Shown: positions 1-9,518 of the stretch, piece after piece
Numbering within the stretch: position 1 is the stretch's first letter
Layout: every line of letters begins with the position of its first letter
Source: Dictyocoela muelleri
Lineage: Eukaryota > Microsporidia
DNA: 24,704 bases
Direction of reading: 5' to 3'
NCBI GenBank assembly: GCA_016256075.1
Contig: SDVU01000046.1
Location: 1-24,704 of the forward strand
Made by a program: the position numbers and the translations under genes
Notes under the pieces: generated by a model
What the model saw: only the letters and a program-made list of their open reading frames with translations
Database searches by the model: none
Told to the model about the DNA's origin: nothing

Positions 1-234
1 TCGAATTTATAATTTCTATGGATGTATTATGGGTTATATATTTTTATTTTTTTGTCTCCCCCCCATTAATAAAACATTACCAAAAATTTTTAGTTTTTTT
101 TTGTGAGGAAGAAATAAAAAGGGTTTCATAATTAAATGACGTAGTTAAAAGCCCAGTTATTAAATAAAACAATTATGCATAGGGCTTCAACTCTTATTTA
201 TAAATTTAAATTGTATTTTCTAATAATGGAATTA
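1..234. other. AT-rich intergenic DNA, nothing recognised
   Basis: I see homopolymer runs, including a C7 tract near position 60, and no open frame of note. No RNA or transposon signature is visible. Confidence 0.5.
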
Positions 235-340
235 GTGAACTATAAAAATAAAAAAATGAGCTATTAAAATGAAAAAGTGGACTATAAAAATGAAATAAGT
301 TAACTATAAAAATGAAATATGTGAATTATAATATTTCATC
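235..340. repeat. 22-bp tandem array, likely relic arm of a mariner-like element
   Basis: Five head-to-tail units of 20-22 bp resemble GTGAACTATAAAAATGAAAT, beginning near 235, 257, 277, 299 and 321. The core TATAAAAATGAAAT is the same as in the right-hand arm of the mariner-like element at 21995-23956, and the period is the same. No CAGGGT tip, TA duplication or transposase is visible nearby, so this is best read as an orphan arm. Independent low-complexity expansion is the alternative. Confidence 0.55.
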
Positions 341-1230
341 GATTGTAACGACTCAATATTTCGCGAATGCGTATAATCTGGTCACTTTTTTTTGACAAAA
401 CCCTATTTTACCCCCCCTAAAAAAACGTACCTTTATGACAAAGATTAAAATTATAAATACCTTAAAAAAATCGTTGTACTTGTTTTTAAAGGGTATATTT
501 ATACATTTTCTGGAAAAAAAGATAATTTATCTTGTATATGTGATATAAGTGATTGTACTGTGCGTATACAGACTGATTTTTAAAGCGATCTTATAATTTA
601 AGAATCTAGACATTATTAAGAATAAGAATACCCGAAAATAAAAACAATTATTTAAAAAACAAATTGCTAAATGGATGCAAGGCTATTTAACTGCCCACAT
701 CAAAGGTAGGGGATCATTAATGAGAAAATTATTTTTTTTTAAAAAAAGAAAAATAAATTAATCGCATTTTTATATGTTATAGTAACCAAAAAGACTTAAA
801 AACACCAAAAAAGACTCTGATAAGCCCATTTACTTATATATATTTACATTAAGTCTTTTTAAATTCATATATATTTATATAATAAATAAATGTTACTAAC
901 ATAAAATTATTTTAAAAATTGAGCAATGTTACCAATTATAACGGGTAAATCGCAATTTTATGGATTATATAAAAACAACATTCTTAATAAATAATGATAT
1001 TTTAGAAGTAAGAAACAAATGAGATTGTATGTACAAAAATATTTATTTTGGTTAGCATCAAGTCATTTACACCCCATGAGAGTGTTATTGGACCTTATCT
1101 ATTTTTCTTTAGATAAGTAATTCTTTTTAAATGTAATCAAACGATTTATTTGTTATTTAAATATTTCATAATTCGTCTTTGTAGGGAAATTATATATCTC
1201 GTGCATAAGTATATTGTTTATTTTTTTTAA
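341..1230. other. Intergenic DNA without recognised genes
   Basis: There is no coding frame of useful length. A 12-bp inverted repeat (AAAAAGACTTAA near 788 and TTAAGTCTTTTT near 849) could form a long-loop hairpin. A sequence at 681-713 loosely resembles one arm of the palindrome at 1231-1272. Confidence 0.45.
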
Positions 1231-1272
1231 GGCTGTAAAACTGCTCACATAAATGTGGGTAGTTTTACAGCC
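1231..1272. repeat. 42-bp palindrome
   Basis: GGCTGTAAAACTGCTCACAT is followed by a 2-base loop and its near-perfect reverse complement, with two mismatches that are G-U compatible in RNA. It stands out from the AT background. It could be a transcript-end hairpin, a cruciform site or a minimal foldback repeat; nothing nearby decides. Confidence 0.7.
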
Positions 1273-1611
1273 TTGCTTCAATTTTTTAATTTTTTAAAAA
1301 TATAAATTTAAATCATTTTTAAATGATAATCATCTAAATTATTTTTTTTAAAAAATTTTAACATTTGACAGATAAATTAGAAAACAAAAATAAACTAATA
1401 TTAAATTATATTTTTATTATTATTTTTACGGTCTGCGACTTTTTAAATATATAACATAAAAAAATATAAAAATTTAATAAAAAAATAGAACCAAAATTTG
1501 TGTGGGAATCAGAATAGAAGGTTTATATTAAAACCAATTATTTATGTTTGTGTTTAAATAAACATGATATAATTGACAAGCGAATTTTTTTATAAATTGT
1601 GATTTAACAGT

Positions 1612-1815
1612 GATGAAATGTCATGCAGACATGTGCTGAAAAGCAATTGTATCAAACAATTAAAAGTAGTGTCCGCGTTCTAATGTATTGCCGCTCTTCG
1701 TATCTGTGTGACCACTCTTCACATAGAAAATTATATATTGAATTGTTTAAAGATTAAACAACTGTAAAAAATGCCCTTCTCTTCGCATGTCTCGCGCTTT
1801 AGCGCACAAAAAATT
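1612..1815 (+). ncRNA. Candidate structured RNA, family unknown
   Basis: This is a locally GC-richer stretch with no open frame and a series of hairpins. ATGTC/GACAT is near 1619. AATTGT/ACAATT encloses ATCAA near 1647. TCTGTGTG/CACATAGA encloses nine bases near 1701. TTGTTTA/TAAACAA encloses AAGAT near 1744. ATGC/GCAT is followed by GCGC-TTTA-GCGC near 1771-1806. A C-box-like GTGATGA and a D-box-like CTGA flank the first hairpin, only 19 bases apart. I compared it by memory with U2, U4, U5, U6, RNase P and SRP RNA and found no convincing match. AT-rich DNA yields chance hairpins, so this is tentative. Confidence 0.25.
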
Positions 1816-1997
1816 AAAAATTTTATTTCTATTAATTAAGTTCTTTATAACTTTTTTAATTGACATATCCGATTTTTTTTCATTTTAAAAACAATATATT
1901 ATTGTCATGTGACTTAAATACAGATAAATTAATAAATGGTGTGTAGATAAACTATTATAATAAGTAAAAAAAATTTATCGGCGTCCACAAAGCCCTC

Positions 1998-2011
1998 TAA
2001 GAAATCTAAAA
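1998..2011. repeat. Left 14-bp target duplication of SINE copy A
   Basis: TAAGAAATCTAAAA at 1998-2011 is repeated exactly at 6808-6821, on the far side of the SINE and of the LTR fossil nested in it. A perfect 14-bp duplication indicates insertion by target-primed reverse transcription. Confidence 0.9.
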
Positions 2012-2274
2012 GGGGCCAGATAGCTCAGTGGTCAACACGCTTGAATGTAAATTTAAGTATCGTGGTTCAAATTCCGCTGATGTCTCTCCTTAATAAATAA
2101 CGAGTGGATGATATTAAGCGGTCATAACTATATAATTATATAATAACATATAGTTTTTACAGTGTGTTAATAGCTGATTAAGACTTAGTCTAATATGACA
2201 ATAAGCAGAAGGGACTCTCTTAGGTGTGGTGATGAGTTCGGCGACACATCTTGGCAAAAAAGAGTGCAAAATAA
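2012..2274 (+). mobile_element. tRNA-derived SINE, copy A, 5' part
   Basis: The element starts with a tRNA-like head. GGCCAGATAGCTCAGTGG (2014-2031) carries an RNA polymerase III A box (TAGCTCAGTGG), and GTGGTTCAAATTCC near 2061 carries a B box. No acceptor strand closes the cloverleaf, so this is not a working tRNA. A body of about 370 bp, shared with the copies at 10961, 18357, 20687 and 24462, follows; it includes GCAGAAGGGACTCTC near 2206. The copy is split by an LTR retrotransposon fossil and resumes at 6623. The 14-bp duplications at 1998 and 6808 bracket both halves, so the SINE inserted first. The 5'-most GG (2012-2013) may belong to the flank. Confidence 0.85.
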
Positions 2275-2571
2275 AGACGTTCCGGTTAAGAAACGTCCGT
2301 AAATTAGAAGTTGATTTTACAAAGATAATCTTTCAATTCCTTTATTTAATTTCCCTTCGGTCTCTCGAAGGCATCATCACGACTCGATGGCAACATGGGT
2401 TTTATTTTACAACTTCTTTTATAGTTTTAAATAGAGGTAAAAGTACCTAGGAATTATCATTCTGACATAACTTTGAAATCTGTCAAATTTTCAATTTACC
2501 ATTTTGACACTTTTATTCATATCCTGTAAGTTTACCCATTTATTTAATTAAGAATGTCGTTGGGCATGAAA
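2275..2571 (-). repeat. 3' LTR of the Ty3/gypsy fossil
   Basis: This 297-bp sequence aligns along its whole length with 6269-6622. It holds a single copy (2371-2389) of a 19-bp motif that is present four times in the other LTR. The differing copy number explains the whole length difference between the LTRs. Confidence 0.9.
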
Positions 2572-2585
2572 TCCCCCATCTTTGA
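2572..2585 (-). other. Polypurine tract of the LTR fossil
   Basis: On the minus strand a purine-rich run, AAAGATGGGGGA, lies directly upstream of the 3' LTR, where plus-strand DNA priming occurs in LTR retrotransposons. The call rests on position and composition. Confidence 0.65.
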
Positions 2586-5500
2586 AATGGTTTGACTTTT
2601 TTGATATTAACCGTGCTTAATTTATTTTTTTGTCAATAATGAAAGTGTCTTGATTGATTATTTTAATTATCTCAAATGGTACACACCACTTATCCAGAAT
2701 TTTGTCTGGGTTGTGAAGTTTTTTTGAATATTAAATCGCCTTCCCTATATTTATGATTGATTCTCTTTTTGTTGATTTTTTCATTTCCCAATTGCAGAAT
2801 GGTTTTCTCCTTTATTTTTAAATTTTCAATTTTAGAATTTAGGTTTCGTTTGAACTGATCGAATAGAGAATACTTATAGATAATTTCGAATACTGAAGCA
2901 CCTAATTAGGAGTTTCTGGGTATATTAATTCATACAAATATATTTTTTATGAGATTAGGAATTGATATACCTCTTGAAATTCGACAGATTACTGCTATTG
3001 GCGCGTTTATTCTTTTTGAGATACCATTACACGCTGGTTTGTGCGCAGAGGCCATAATATGCTTGATTTGATGATCGTTAAGGAACCATTTGAATTTAGA
3101 ACTAATGCATTGGCGCCCTTGATCCTACAGGAGACGCTTAGGAAATCCGAACTTTAAGCACCATTTATGGAAGGAATTCTGAACTGATCGTGAGGTGATA
3201 TCTTGGAGGTAGTAAGCCTCAGTAAATATGCTGTATATGTCCGATGAATGTAACCAGGTAAAAATTTTTGTTGATTTATTTGTTTTAAAATGTAATTATT
3301 TCAATAGTCTAAAGATATCAGTAGAGACGAATTCGACAGGCGTCAGGCTAAATAATAAATGTGGGAAAATCCATATGTTTTTGAGCTATCTTTTTTTTTG
3401 CATTTATGACAATTACTTATTATTTTTAATATAGATTTTTAAATGAAAAGCACGTAAAAATAATCTTTAAGGGTTATATATGTTCGTTTTCTTCAATGGT
3501 GTAAGAGGCAATCTTGTAACTTTGAAAAAAATTTTACTTGCAATTCTCTGTAATAATTATACGTTTTTTATTGTCCGTAATAAGTCCTTTTGTGTTATCT
3601 ATTATTTCCTTATTTGTTGTCTTTTCCTGAAGTATTGCACGTATATTTTGCCCCCTTTTAGCACCTCACAGTCAATTTTAATTAAAAAATCGTTTTGAAT
3701 CTGATTTAGTCTTTAAATGGAGTCCTTGATTACGTTTTTCTTACCTTCTATGTGTATTATTGTGATGTAAAATTCCTGGAGTAGCAATCACCATCTCTGA
3801 AGTCTGCTAGTTAACGATTTATCTGGTATTAGGTTTTTATTATACGTGTGTATGATGATTTTTCTGTCGAAGACAATTGGCTTAAAGTGATTTAGGGCTT
3901 CAATATAGCAAGCCTTTCCTTTTCCGTAACACAGTAGTTTTGTTCATTTGGTGTGAATTTATAGCCAAAATTTTTTATTAACGTTTTCTTGCACTAATAC
4001 AGCACCTACTGCTTTATTAGACCATCTGTCTCAAGGACAAAACATTTATTATGATTGGGATAGGCTAGTCCCACACCATATTCGATTTCCATGATTATTT
4101 TATAAAGTTGATTTTTACCTTCTATTTCCAGCAAAGGAATTATTTTTTGTGAGTTTTTTGATCAGAAAGAGAGTTTTGTTACTTACATCTTTTGTAAATC
4201 CGCGGTGCCAGTTCACTATTTCTAGAATTCTATGAATATGACGTTTATTTAGAATATAATTTTTATTAAAGGTTCTGTGCGTGCCATTATTGGCTTGATA
4301 CCGCTAGAGGATATCTTTTGTCTTTTGAATTTTATTTAATTTCTAAAGAAATCACTTTTTTTTTCGAAGTTTGTAGAAAGACAATTTTCCTGAAGTAATG
4401 AGAATACGTTTTTTAAGCATCGAAATGATAATTCTTGTTTTCTAAATGAATCAAAATGTCATCGATATAGACTTTAACATATGTGAGATCTCCGAAAATT
4501 GGGTCCATAGCTCGTTGAAAGGTCATGGACGCGTTCGATAAGCCCAAAGGCATGCGCATATATTCATATTTCTTTTTATTAATTGCGAAATCTGTATATT
4601 TGATAGAGTCATCGTCCATGGGTATTTGATAATACCCGAGGAGAAGGTCTAATTTGGAAAATATTGTAGATTTGTGCAGCCGTGTTTGTATTTCTGTTAT
4701 TTTGGATAAATATGTATCATTTACAGTGATTATATTCAGTTTTCGATATTCAACTAAAATCGCACTCTTCCGTTATTCTTCAATATGGTGAATACAGGGA
4801 AACAATAATTTGAATTACTTTTACGTATTATTTTGTTTTCAATCGGGTAATTTATTTCATTATTTAGGATTTCAATCATTTTTCGAGCCAGGCGGTATGC
4901 AGGCATGGTTATTATCTTTTGCTCATTTAAATTAATTTTGTGGTGCACATTTTACATTTCACCCACGGTCTTATATCTTAATTTGTATTCCTTTATCATG
5001 TTACTAAGTTTCAGATGATCTTCCACACTTATTTGGGCATTTATATGTGTCTTACTCATAATTTTATTATCAAATTCGAGAAACTTCTCCTTTATATTCA
5101 GTTCGTAATATTTATTGTCTAGTGATACAGTACCTTCTAAGAGTTCGATCTTGGAGGAATAATTTAGTATGAAATCCACACCCAAAATTCCAGATAATGT
5201 CATATTTTTCAATATTCTCACCTTTATTTTATACTTGATACTGCTGTCACCCTTAAACCAATCTCTATATCAGTATCCCTAGAAGATTCGATAGTGGTTT
5301 TGTCGACAAGTACTGCAATATGTTTTGTCGATTTAGATGTGTGCAGGCTGTTTTCCTTTATAACCTTCTCATTTATGTATGTAAAAGCTGATCCCGTGTC
5401 TAAAATGAATTTATACTTGTTTTTATGATATTGACATCAATTTCCAATGTTTGATTCTTTGTTTGTGACTCTTTCATCAGGGCATTACATCTTTGGTTTT

Positions 5501-6268
5501 TATTTTCTCTGTTTTTAATTTTTTCTCTCTGATTAAATTCTTCTCTCTTTAATGCTCTGCAATTTTCTTTGTCGTAAGTATTTGTTTTATGATATTGGCA
5601 AAATATTATTTTAGCATTATGGTTTCTGCTATTCATCGATCTTATTCCCTTTTCGTTCGGTCTATCTAACTGAGATGTAGTTAGTTGTTCTGCCTGGTCT
5701 TCCTCTGTTGAGTCAATCAAATTATACATTAAATCGATATCATTGAATTTAAGTCTCGATATTTCCACTTCTTTCCTCGAGATATTCCCTTATAAAAGAC
5801 TTATCTAAGCTTTTTTTTCTTCCATTTCCGTGCTCCATCCCAGACAAATATCGATTTTTATTAATATTGATTCAATTTATTCTTTGTATTTAGATATCGC
5901 AAGAAGTCATTCTGCTTTGTGTTCGCTGGGTGGTTTAGGTATTTGCTTTGATTCTTTGCAGGATATTTAAGCTTAAAGAGGGTATTCATTATATCCATAG
6001 GTGAGTGTATATCTTTAATAAGACTAAAGTAATTTTAGCAATCGAAGATTTTAAAACTTGTGCAGTAGAAAAATCGTTCTAACCGGCAAATTGAGCAGTC
6101 TGTAGAAACTCTTCTTTCTAGGCAAACAGATCCTGTTTCTCGATATTCTCCACAATCACAAAACTTCGTTTTAATGATATGTTTGTTCTCTGGTATGACA
6201 GTAAGTTCTACTCTTTTAGTGAAAAATCATCGTCACATCCAGGCTCTTTTGTTTTTTTGAGTTCAAAT

Positions 6269-6622
6269 TGACGCACGGTTAAGACACGTCCGTAAATTAA
6301 AAGTTGATTGTACAAAGATAATCTTTCAATTCGTTCATTTAAATTTCTCTTCGGTCTCTCGAATGCATCATCACGAGTCGAAGGCATAATCACGAGTCGA
6401 AGGCATCATCACGAGTCGAAGGCATCATCACGAGTCGAAGGCAACATGGGTTTTATTTCACAACTTTTTTTAAAGTTTCAAATGGAGGTAAATGTATCCG
6501 TGAATTATCATTCTGACAGAACTTTGAAATCCGTCAAATTTTCAATTTACAATTTTGACAGTTTTATTCATCTCCTGTAAGTCTATCCATTTATTTAATT
6601 AAGAAGGTCGTTGTGCACGTCA
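6269..6622 (-). repeat. 5' LTR of the Ty3/gypsy fossil
   Basis: This 354-bp LTR has short inverted ends, TGACG at 6269 and CGTCA ending at 6622, in line with the TG...CA rule. It matches 2275-2571 with roughly 10 percent divergence by eye. It also contains the 19-bp tandem array at 6365-6440. Confidence 0.9.
6365..6440. repeat. 19-bp tandem repeat, four units, inside the 5' LTR
   Basis: The unit GCATCATCACGAGTCGAAG is repeated four times (6365, 6384, 6403, 6422) with one substitution in the second unit. The partner LTR has one unit. Expansion in this copy or contraction in the other must have followed insertion, because the two LTRs start out identical. Confidence 0.95.
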
Positions 6623-6807
6623 ATATAAATTCATGAAAAGCCTCTAACTATCGTATCCTGCTGAGTCATTGATAAAACGAAGATCGCGTATACAGCTGGG
6701 TAGCTTATGATGTGGCGTATTATTGGAAAACAAAAAAAGTCACAGACCACAGTAGGAGACAACTCTCCTGGTTGGCAGCTATGAATGTTGTCAACATGTA
6801 ATATATA
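6623..6807 (+). mobile_element. tRNA-derived SINE, copy A, 3' part
   Basis: This continues the SINE body interrupted at 2274. It shares ATCCTGCTGAGTCATTGATA, AAGATCGCGTATACAGCTGG, GGGTAGCTTA and the tail GGTTGGCAGCTATG with the copies ending near 18812 and 21141. The SINE stops in an AT-rich tail directly before the 14-bp duplication at 6808. Without the LTR fossil this copy would be about 450 bp. Confidence 0.88.
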
Positions 6808-6821
6808 TAAGAAATCTAAAA
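6808..6821. repeat. Right 14-bp target duplication of SINE copy A
   Basis: TAAGAAATCTAAAA is an exact match to 1998-2011. Confidence 0.9.
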
Positions 6822-6984
6822 AATGCTGCGTTATTTTTAAAATTAATATATAAATCTTTGATTTTTTTCTGATTCACGAGAATTTTGGTACTCTTTGAAA
6901 AAAGTTTCAATATTATTATTCATAATATCCACATATTCTCTCAAGTTTAAAATATATATTTGGGAAAATGGGTATTTATTTATT

Positions 6985-7500
6985 CATGTCATTTTATATT
7001 TTTTACCCCCTTTTAGAATTTCTATGCCGTTTTTGACCTTGCATGCGTTTTTGACCTTGCATGCGTTTTTGTTTATTAATTCCATTTTTGATATTTTTCC
7101 CGTTTGAAAAATTATAAAAAAAAGTAATTAATGTTGAAAAAAAGTTGGCTAATAAAAACGAAAAAAGGTTTTTGATCTTTAAAGGAAGGCGACAGTGTTA
7201 GAGAAAAGTTTAATTCGCAAAATGAAACCAATAAAATGTTGTATTGTGTTATCTTTAAAAAATAATGTTAAATATATTGCAATTAAGAGGAACCGATTCT
7301 ATTTTTCAATACCTTTGCTTAACTTTTATAATTATTAATCTTTTTAATTTAAATTTGCGAACTTACCTCCTTATTAATTACGTTTTTTACTTTTTTATCA
7401 ATTTTTTTTAAAAAAGGCGTGAAATATCAAAAACGACATAAAAGGTCCAAAACGGCATGAAAAGTAAAAAAGATATGAAAAGCAAAAACGACGTGAAACC
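6985..7500. mobile_element. Possible non-autonomous element with inverted iterated arms
   Basis: A left array at about 7010-7100 has 18-19 bp units such as GTTTTTGACCTTGCATGC, twice perfectly at 7029 and 7047. A right array at 7411-7500 has related units in the opposite orientation (CAAAAACGACATAAAAGGTC, then CAAAACGGCATGAAAAG). The 310 bp between them have no long frame. Opposed arrays of short units are the architecture of the two mariner-like elements in this window. I could not define tips or a target duplication, so the boundaries are approximate. Confidence 0.45.
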
Positions 7501-7950
7501 ATAAATAACCAAAAAAAGTTATTTTTATTATTCTAACCACATATAAAAATAATTATGTATTTTGGCTATAAATTTTTTTTAATTTTTTTTTCGAATTGAG
7601 AATCGAGCGAATTAGGACGCAACAAAATTCAAGATATAATAAAAAATTAATTATCAAATATAAATTAAAGTGCATGCATTAACCATACACTACATTAGAG
7701 TCACATTTTTTCTTTATTTAATAAAAATTCATACTGAGGCTCGAATATGCTAAAATTTCGTATCAATTATATCTGTACATTGGACTAAATAACCGAAAAT
7801 AATAAATTATAATAAATATAACTATTTTTTATTAATGAATATAAAGATTCCGTGGCAAAATCATATTCAAATAAAATATAAATGATGCTATAAGTAAAAA
7901 ATTTTAAATTATCGGTAAAAATTGAGTCCTGCTTTTCTTAAATACGTCTC
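7501..7950. other. AT-rich intergenic DNA
   Basis: No frame, repeat or RNA signature was recognised between the inverted arrays and the next foldback. Confidence 0.5.
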
Positions 7951-8226
7951 TTCTATAAGAAATATCGTAAACTACGGTATATGGCAAAAGCAATATACTA
8001 TGAAATTTACTTTTTATAGTCCTTTATACATAATATAAAAATCAGTTTTTTTTGTAGCCTATATTTAAGTTTAGTAAATCTCGGGCTTTGCTTGAAACTT
8101 ACTTAACTTAGAAATATAGGCTACTATTAAAACTGATTTTTACAATATGTATATAAGACTATATAAAGAAAATTTTATTTTATCTTGCTATTGCCATATA
8201 CCGTCGTTTACGATATTTGTTTTAGA
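7951..8226. mobile_element. Foldback (MITE-like) palindrome
   Basis: The outer arms are AAATATCGTAAACTACGGTA from 7960 and its reverse complement ending near 8220. The inner arms are GTAGCCTATATTTAAGTT near 8056 and its near-complement near 8125. About 20 bases (ATCTCGGGCTTTGCTTGAAA) form the loop. Total length is about 275 bp with arms near 125 bp. There is no coding capacity and no clear target duplication. Confidence 0.75.
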
Positions 8227-8417
8227 ATAGGGTTATCTAAGATAAGAGGAAACCTTTCCCTGTCATTTTAATGGACTTTTGGGGATTTATAATTAATTCT
8301 TCCTTAAATAATTTTACTTCTATATTTTTATTCTTTTGGTCTAAAGTTCAATGAACATTTAAGAGCTCATCTTCCCGATTTCGAATTACAGTAAAGATAT
8401 TTTTATTAAATTAAATA

Positions 8418-8461
8418 AACGTGAAGCTAATGGTGCGCTTGTGCGATGTGCTATGCAGTAT
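8418..8461. repeat. Diverged copy of a GC-rich 40-bp repeat
   Basis: GCTAATGGTGCGCTTGTGCG and its flanks match the segment at 8626-8669 (GTGGCGCTAATGGCGCGTG) at most positions. Both lie upstream of the SGT1-like gene. Confidence 0.55.
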
Positions 8462-8625
8462 ATAATTATCCATAATTTTTATTTTCAAACTAATTTATTA
8501 ATAAAAAATAGTTATCCTGATTATAATTTATTATTTTGGGTTCTAGAGTACATGGATACAGATAATAATTTTTAGGAGTTTTAACGGGTTCGAGCCTCGG
8601 GGTATCATTTTTCTTTAATAAGAAA

Positions 8626-8669
8626 AATGTGGCGCTAATGGCGCGTGTGGCGCGTTGCGCGCGCTACAT
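8626..8669. repeat. GC-rich alternating purine-pyrimidine tract
   Basis: GGCGCGTGTGGCGCGTTGCG followed by CGCGCTAC is the most GC-rich stretch in the window. It is nearly alternating purine-pyrimidine, a composition that favours Z-DNA. It lies about 110 bp upstream of the SGT1-like start codon. A regulatory role is only a guess. Confidence 0.5.
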
Positions 8670-8772
8670 AATAAGATTTAATTGAGGATAATTAATAAAG
8701 ATTCAAACAATTAATTAAATAAAGATTTAATTTACAAGTATAATAAATATTTTAAAATGAAACTAAAATAAA

Positions 8773-8775
8773 CCC
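8773..8775 (+). promoter_or_regulatory. CCC motif abutting the SGT1-like start codon
   Basis: AACCCATGAG places a CCC triplet directly before ATG in otherwise AT-only DNA. CCC-like motifs next to start codons are a known feature of microsporidian genes. The ESF1-like gene has the same arrangement. This fixes the start at 8776. A four-codon upstream ORF (8757-8771) ends just before it. Confidence 0.65.
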
Positions 8776-9225
8776 ATGAGATATGATTGGTATGAAACAA
8801 AAGATAAAATGATAATTGTAGTTTACACAAAAGAACCAATTGAAGTAAATTTAGATTATAAGAAATTGATAATTAAAAATGAAAATGATGTAAAAGAAAT
8901 TAATCTGTACGATAAAGTATCAAATATGTTAATTTCTGAATATTCTTGTAAAAAAGAAATAATTCTTCAAAAATCAATACTAAAGAAATGGGATTGTTTA
9001 GAAAAAGATAAATGTTATAAAAATGACGAAATATTTGATAGAAATTATGAAAGAATTGAAGTTAGTGATGAAAATAAAAATGTTATTTCATTTTTTAAAG
9101 ATATATATTCGAAAAGTAATGATGATGTTAAACGTGCAATGAATAAGTCATTTCTTGAATCTAAAGGAAAGGTTTTAAATACCAAATGGACTGAAGTTGA
9201 TGATAAAAATAAAGAAAAATATTAA
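8776..9225 (+). CDS. SGT1: SGT1-like co-chaperone (CS and SGS domains)
   Basis: This 149-residue protein resembles the C-terminal half of SGT1, an HSP90 co-chaperone that works with SKP1 in kinetochore assembly and ubiquitin-ligase function in the cytosol and nucleus. Residues 2-74 look like a CS domain: it opens with RYDWYETKDKMIIVVYTKE and closes with an ILKKW segment. Residues 104-148 match the SGS domain, with FFKDIY, DDVKRAMNKSFLESKGKVL and TKWTEV. The N-terminal TPR domain of yeast and human SGT1 is absent, and the CS-SGS linker is short. The start is supported by the CCC triplet immediately upstream. An AATAAA lies about 30 bp after the stop. Codons are strongly AT-biased and the frame is intact. 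No operon partner is visible. Confidence 0.88.
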   Translation: MRYDWYETKDKMIIVVYTKEPIEVNLDYKKLIIKNENDVKEINLYDKVSNMLISEYSCKKEIILQKSILKKWDCLEKDKCYKNDEIFDRNYERIEVSDENKNVISFFKDIYSKSNDDVKRAMNKSFLESKGKVLNTKWTEVDDKNKEKY

Positions 9226-9510
9226 TGATTAATTGTTTTAATAATTTTTATTTTTATTAATAAAATTAATTTTTGTTATTTAAATTAATAAAATTTTTTT
9301 AAAAATTTTTTGTGTGAATAGAACTTTATAAAATTATATTTACAATTAATTTATCGGGGAATTTGAAGAATAAGTTAAATTAATATTTAATATTTTAATT
9401 ATTGTTTATAACGATTTTTTTCTAGTGTTTTTTTTAATATTCGAATAATATTTTTCATTTTATAAGTTATCAATATTTAATTATTTCTTATCTTATAAAA
9501 ATAATTACGA
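9226..9510. other. 3' flank of the SGT1-like gene
   Basis: AT-rich DNA with a candidate polyadenylation signal AATAAA near 9259. Nothing else was recognised before the Merlin insertion. Confidence 0.5.
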
Positions 9511-9518
9511 AAAATCTT
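9511..9518. repeat. 8-bp target duplication of the Merlin element (left)
   Basis: AAAATCTT at 9511-9518 is repeated exactly at 10911-10918. Merlin transposons make 8-9 bp duplications. Confidence 0.9.

Larger units (their letters stand above)
2275..6622 (-). mobile_element. Ty3/gypsy LTR retrotransposon fossil
   Basis: This is an old Metaviridae-type element lying in minus orientation between two LTRs (2275-2571 and 6269-6622). Read on the minus strand, the recognisable parts run in gypsy order: gag tail with a zinc-knuckle-like CQYHKTNTYDKENC segment (within 5400-5768), aspartic protease region (about 4950-5400, ILGVDF), reverse transcriptase (about 4410-4950, MPLGLSNA and YIDDILI), RNase H (about 3800-4080) and integrase core (about 2700-3450). 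A purine-rich tract borders the 3' LTR. The two LTRs differ at roughly a tenth of their aligned positions, which suggests an old insertion. It is clearly broken, with probably ten or more interruptions across the coding part, and no domain is complete. It sits inside SINE copy A. Confidence 0.92.

Noticed and set aside
2014-2090. SINE heads as genuine tRNA genes
   Set aside because: No 3' acceptor strand complementary to GGCCAGA follows the B box, the anticodon arm does not fold, and the sequence continues into a shared 370-bp body.
8580-8605. B-box-like GGGTTCGAGCC, possible tRNA gene
   Set aside because: No D-arm or A box at the right distance, and the putative acceptor strand GGTATCA has no complement upstream.
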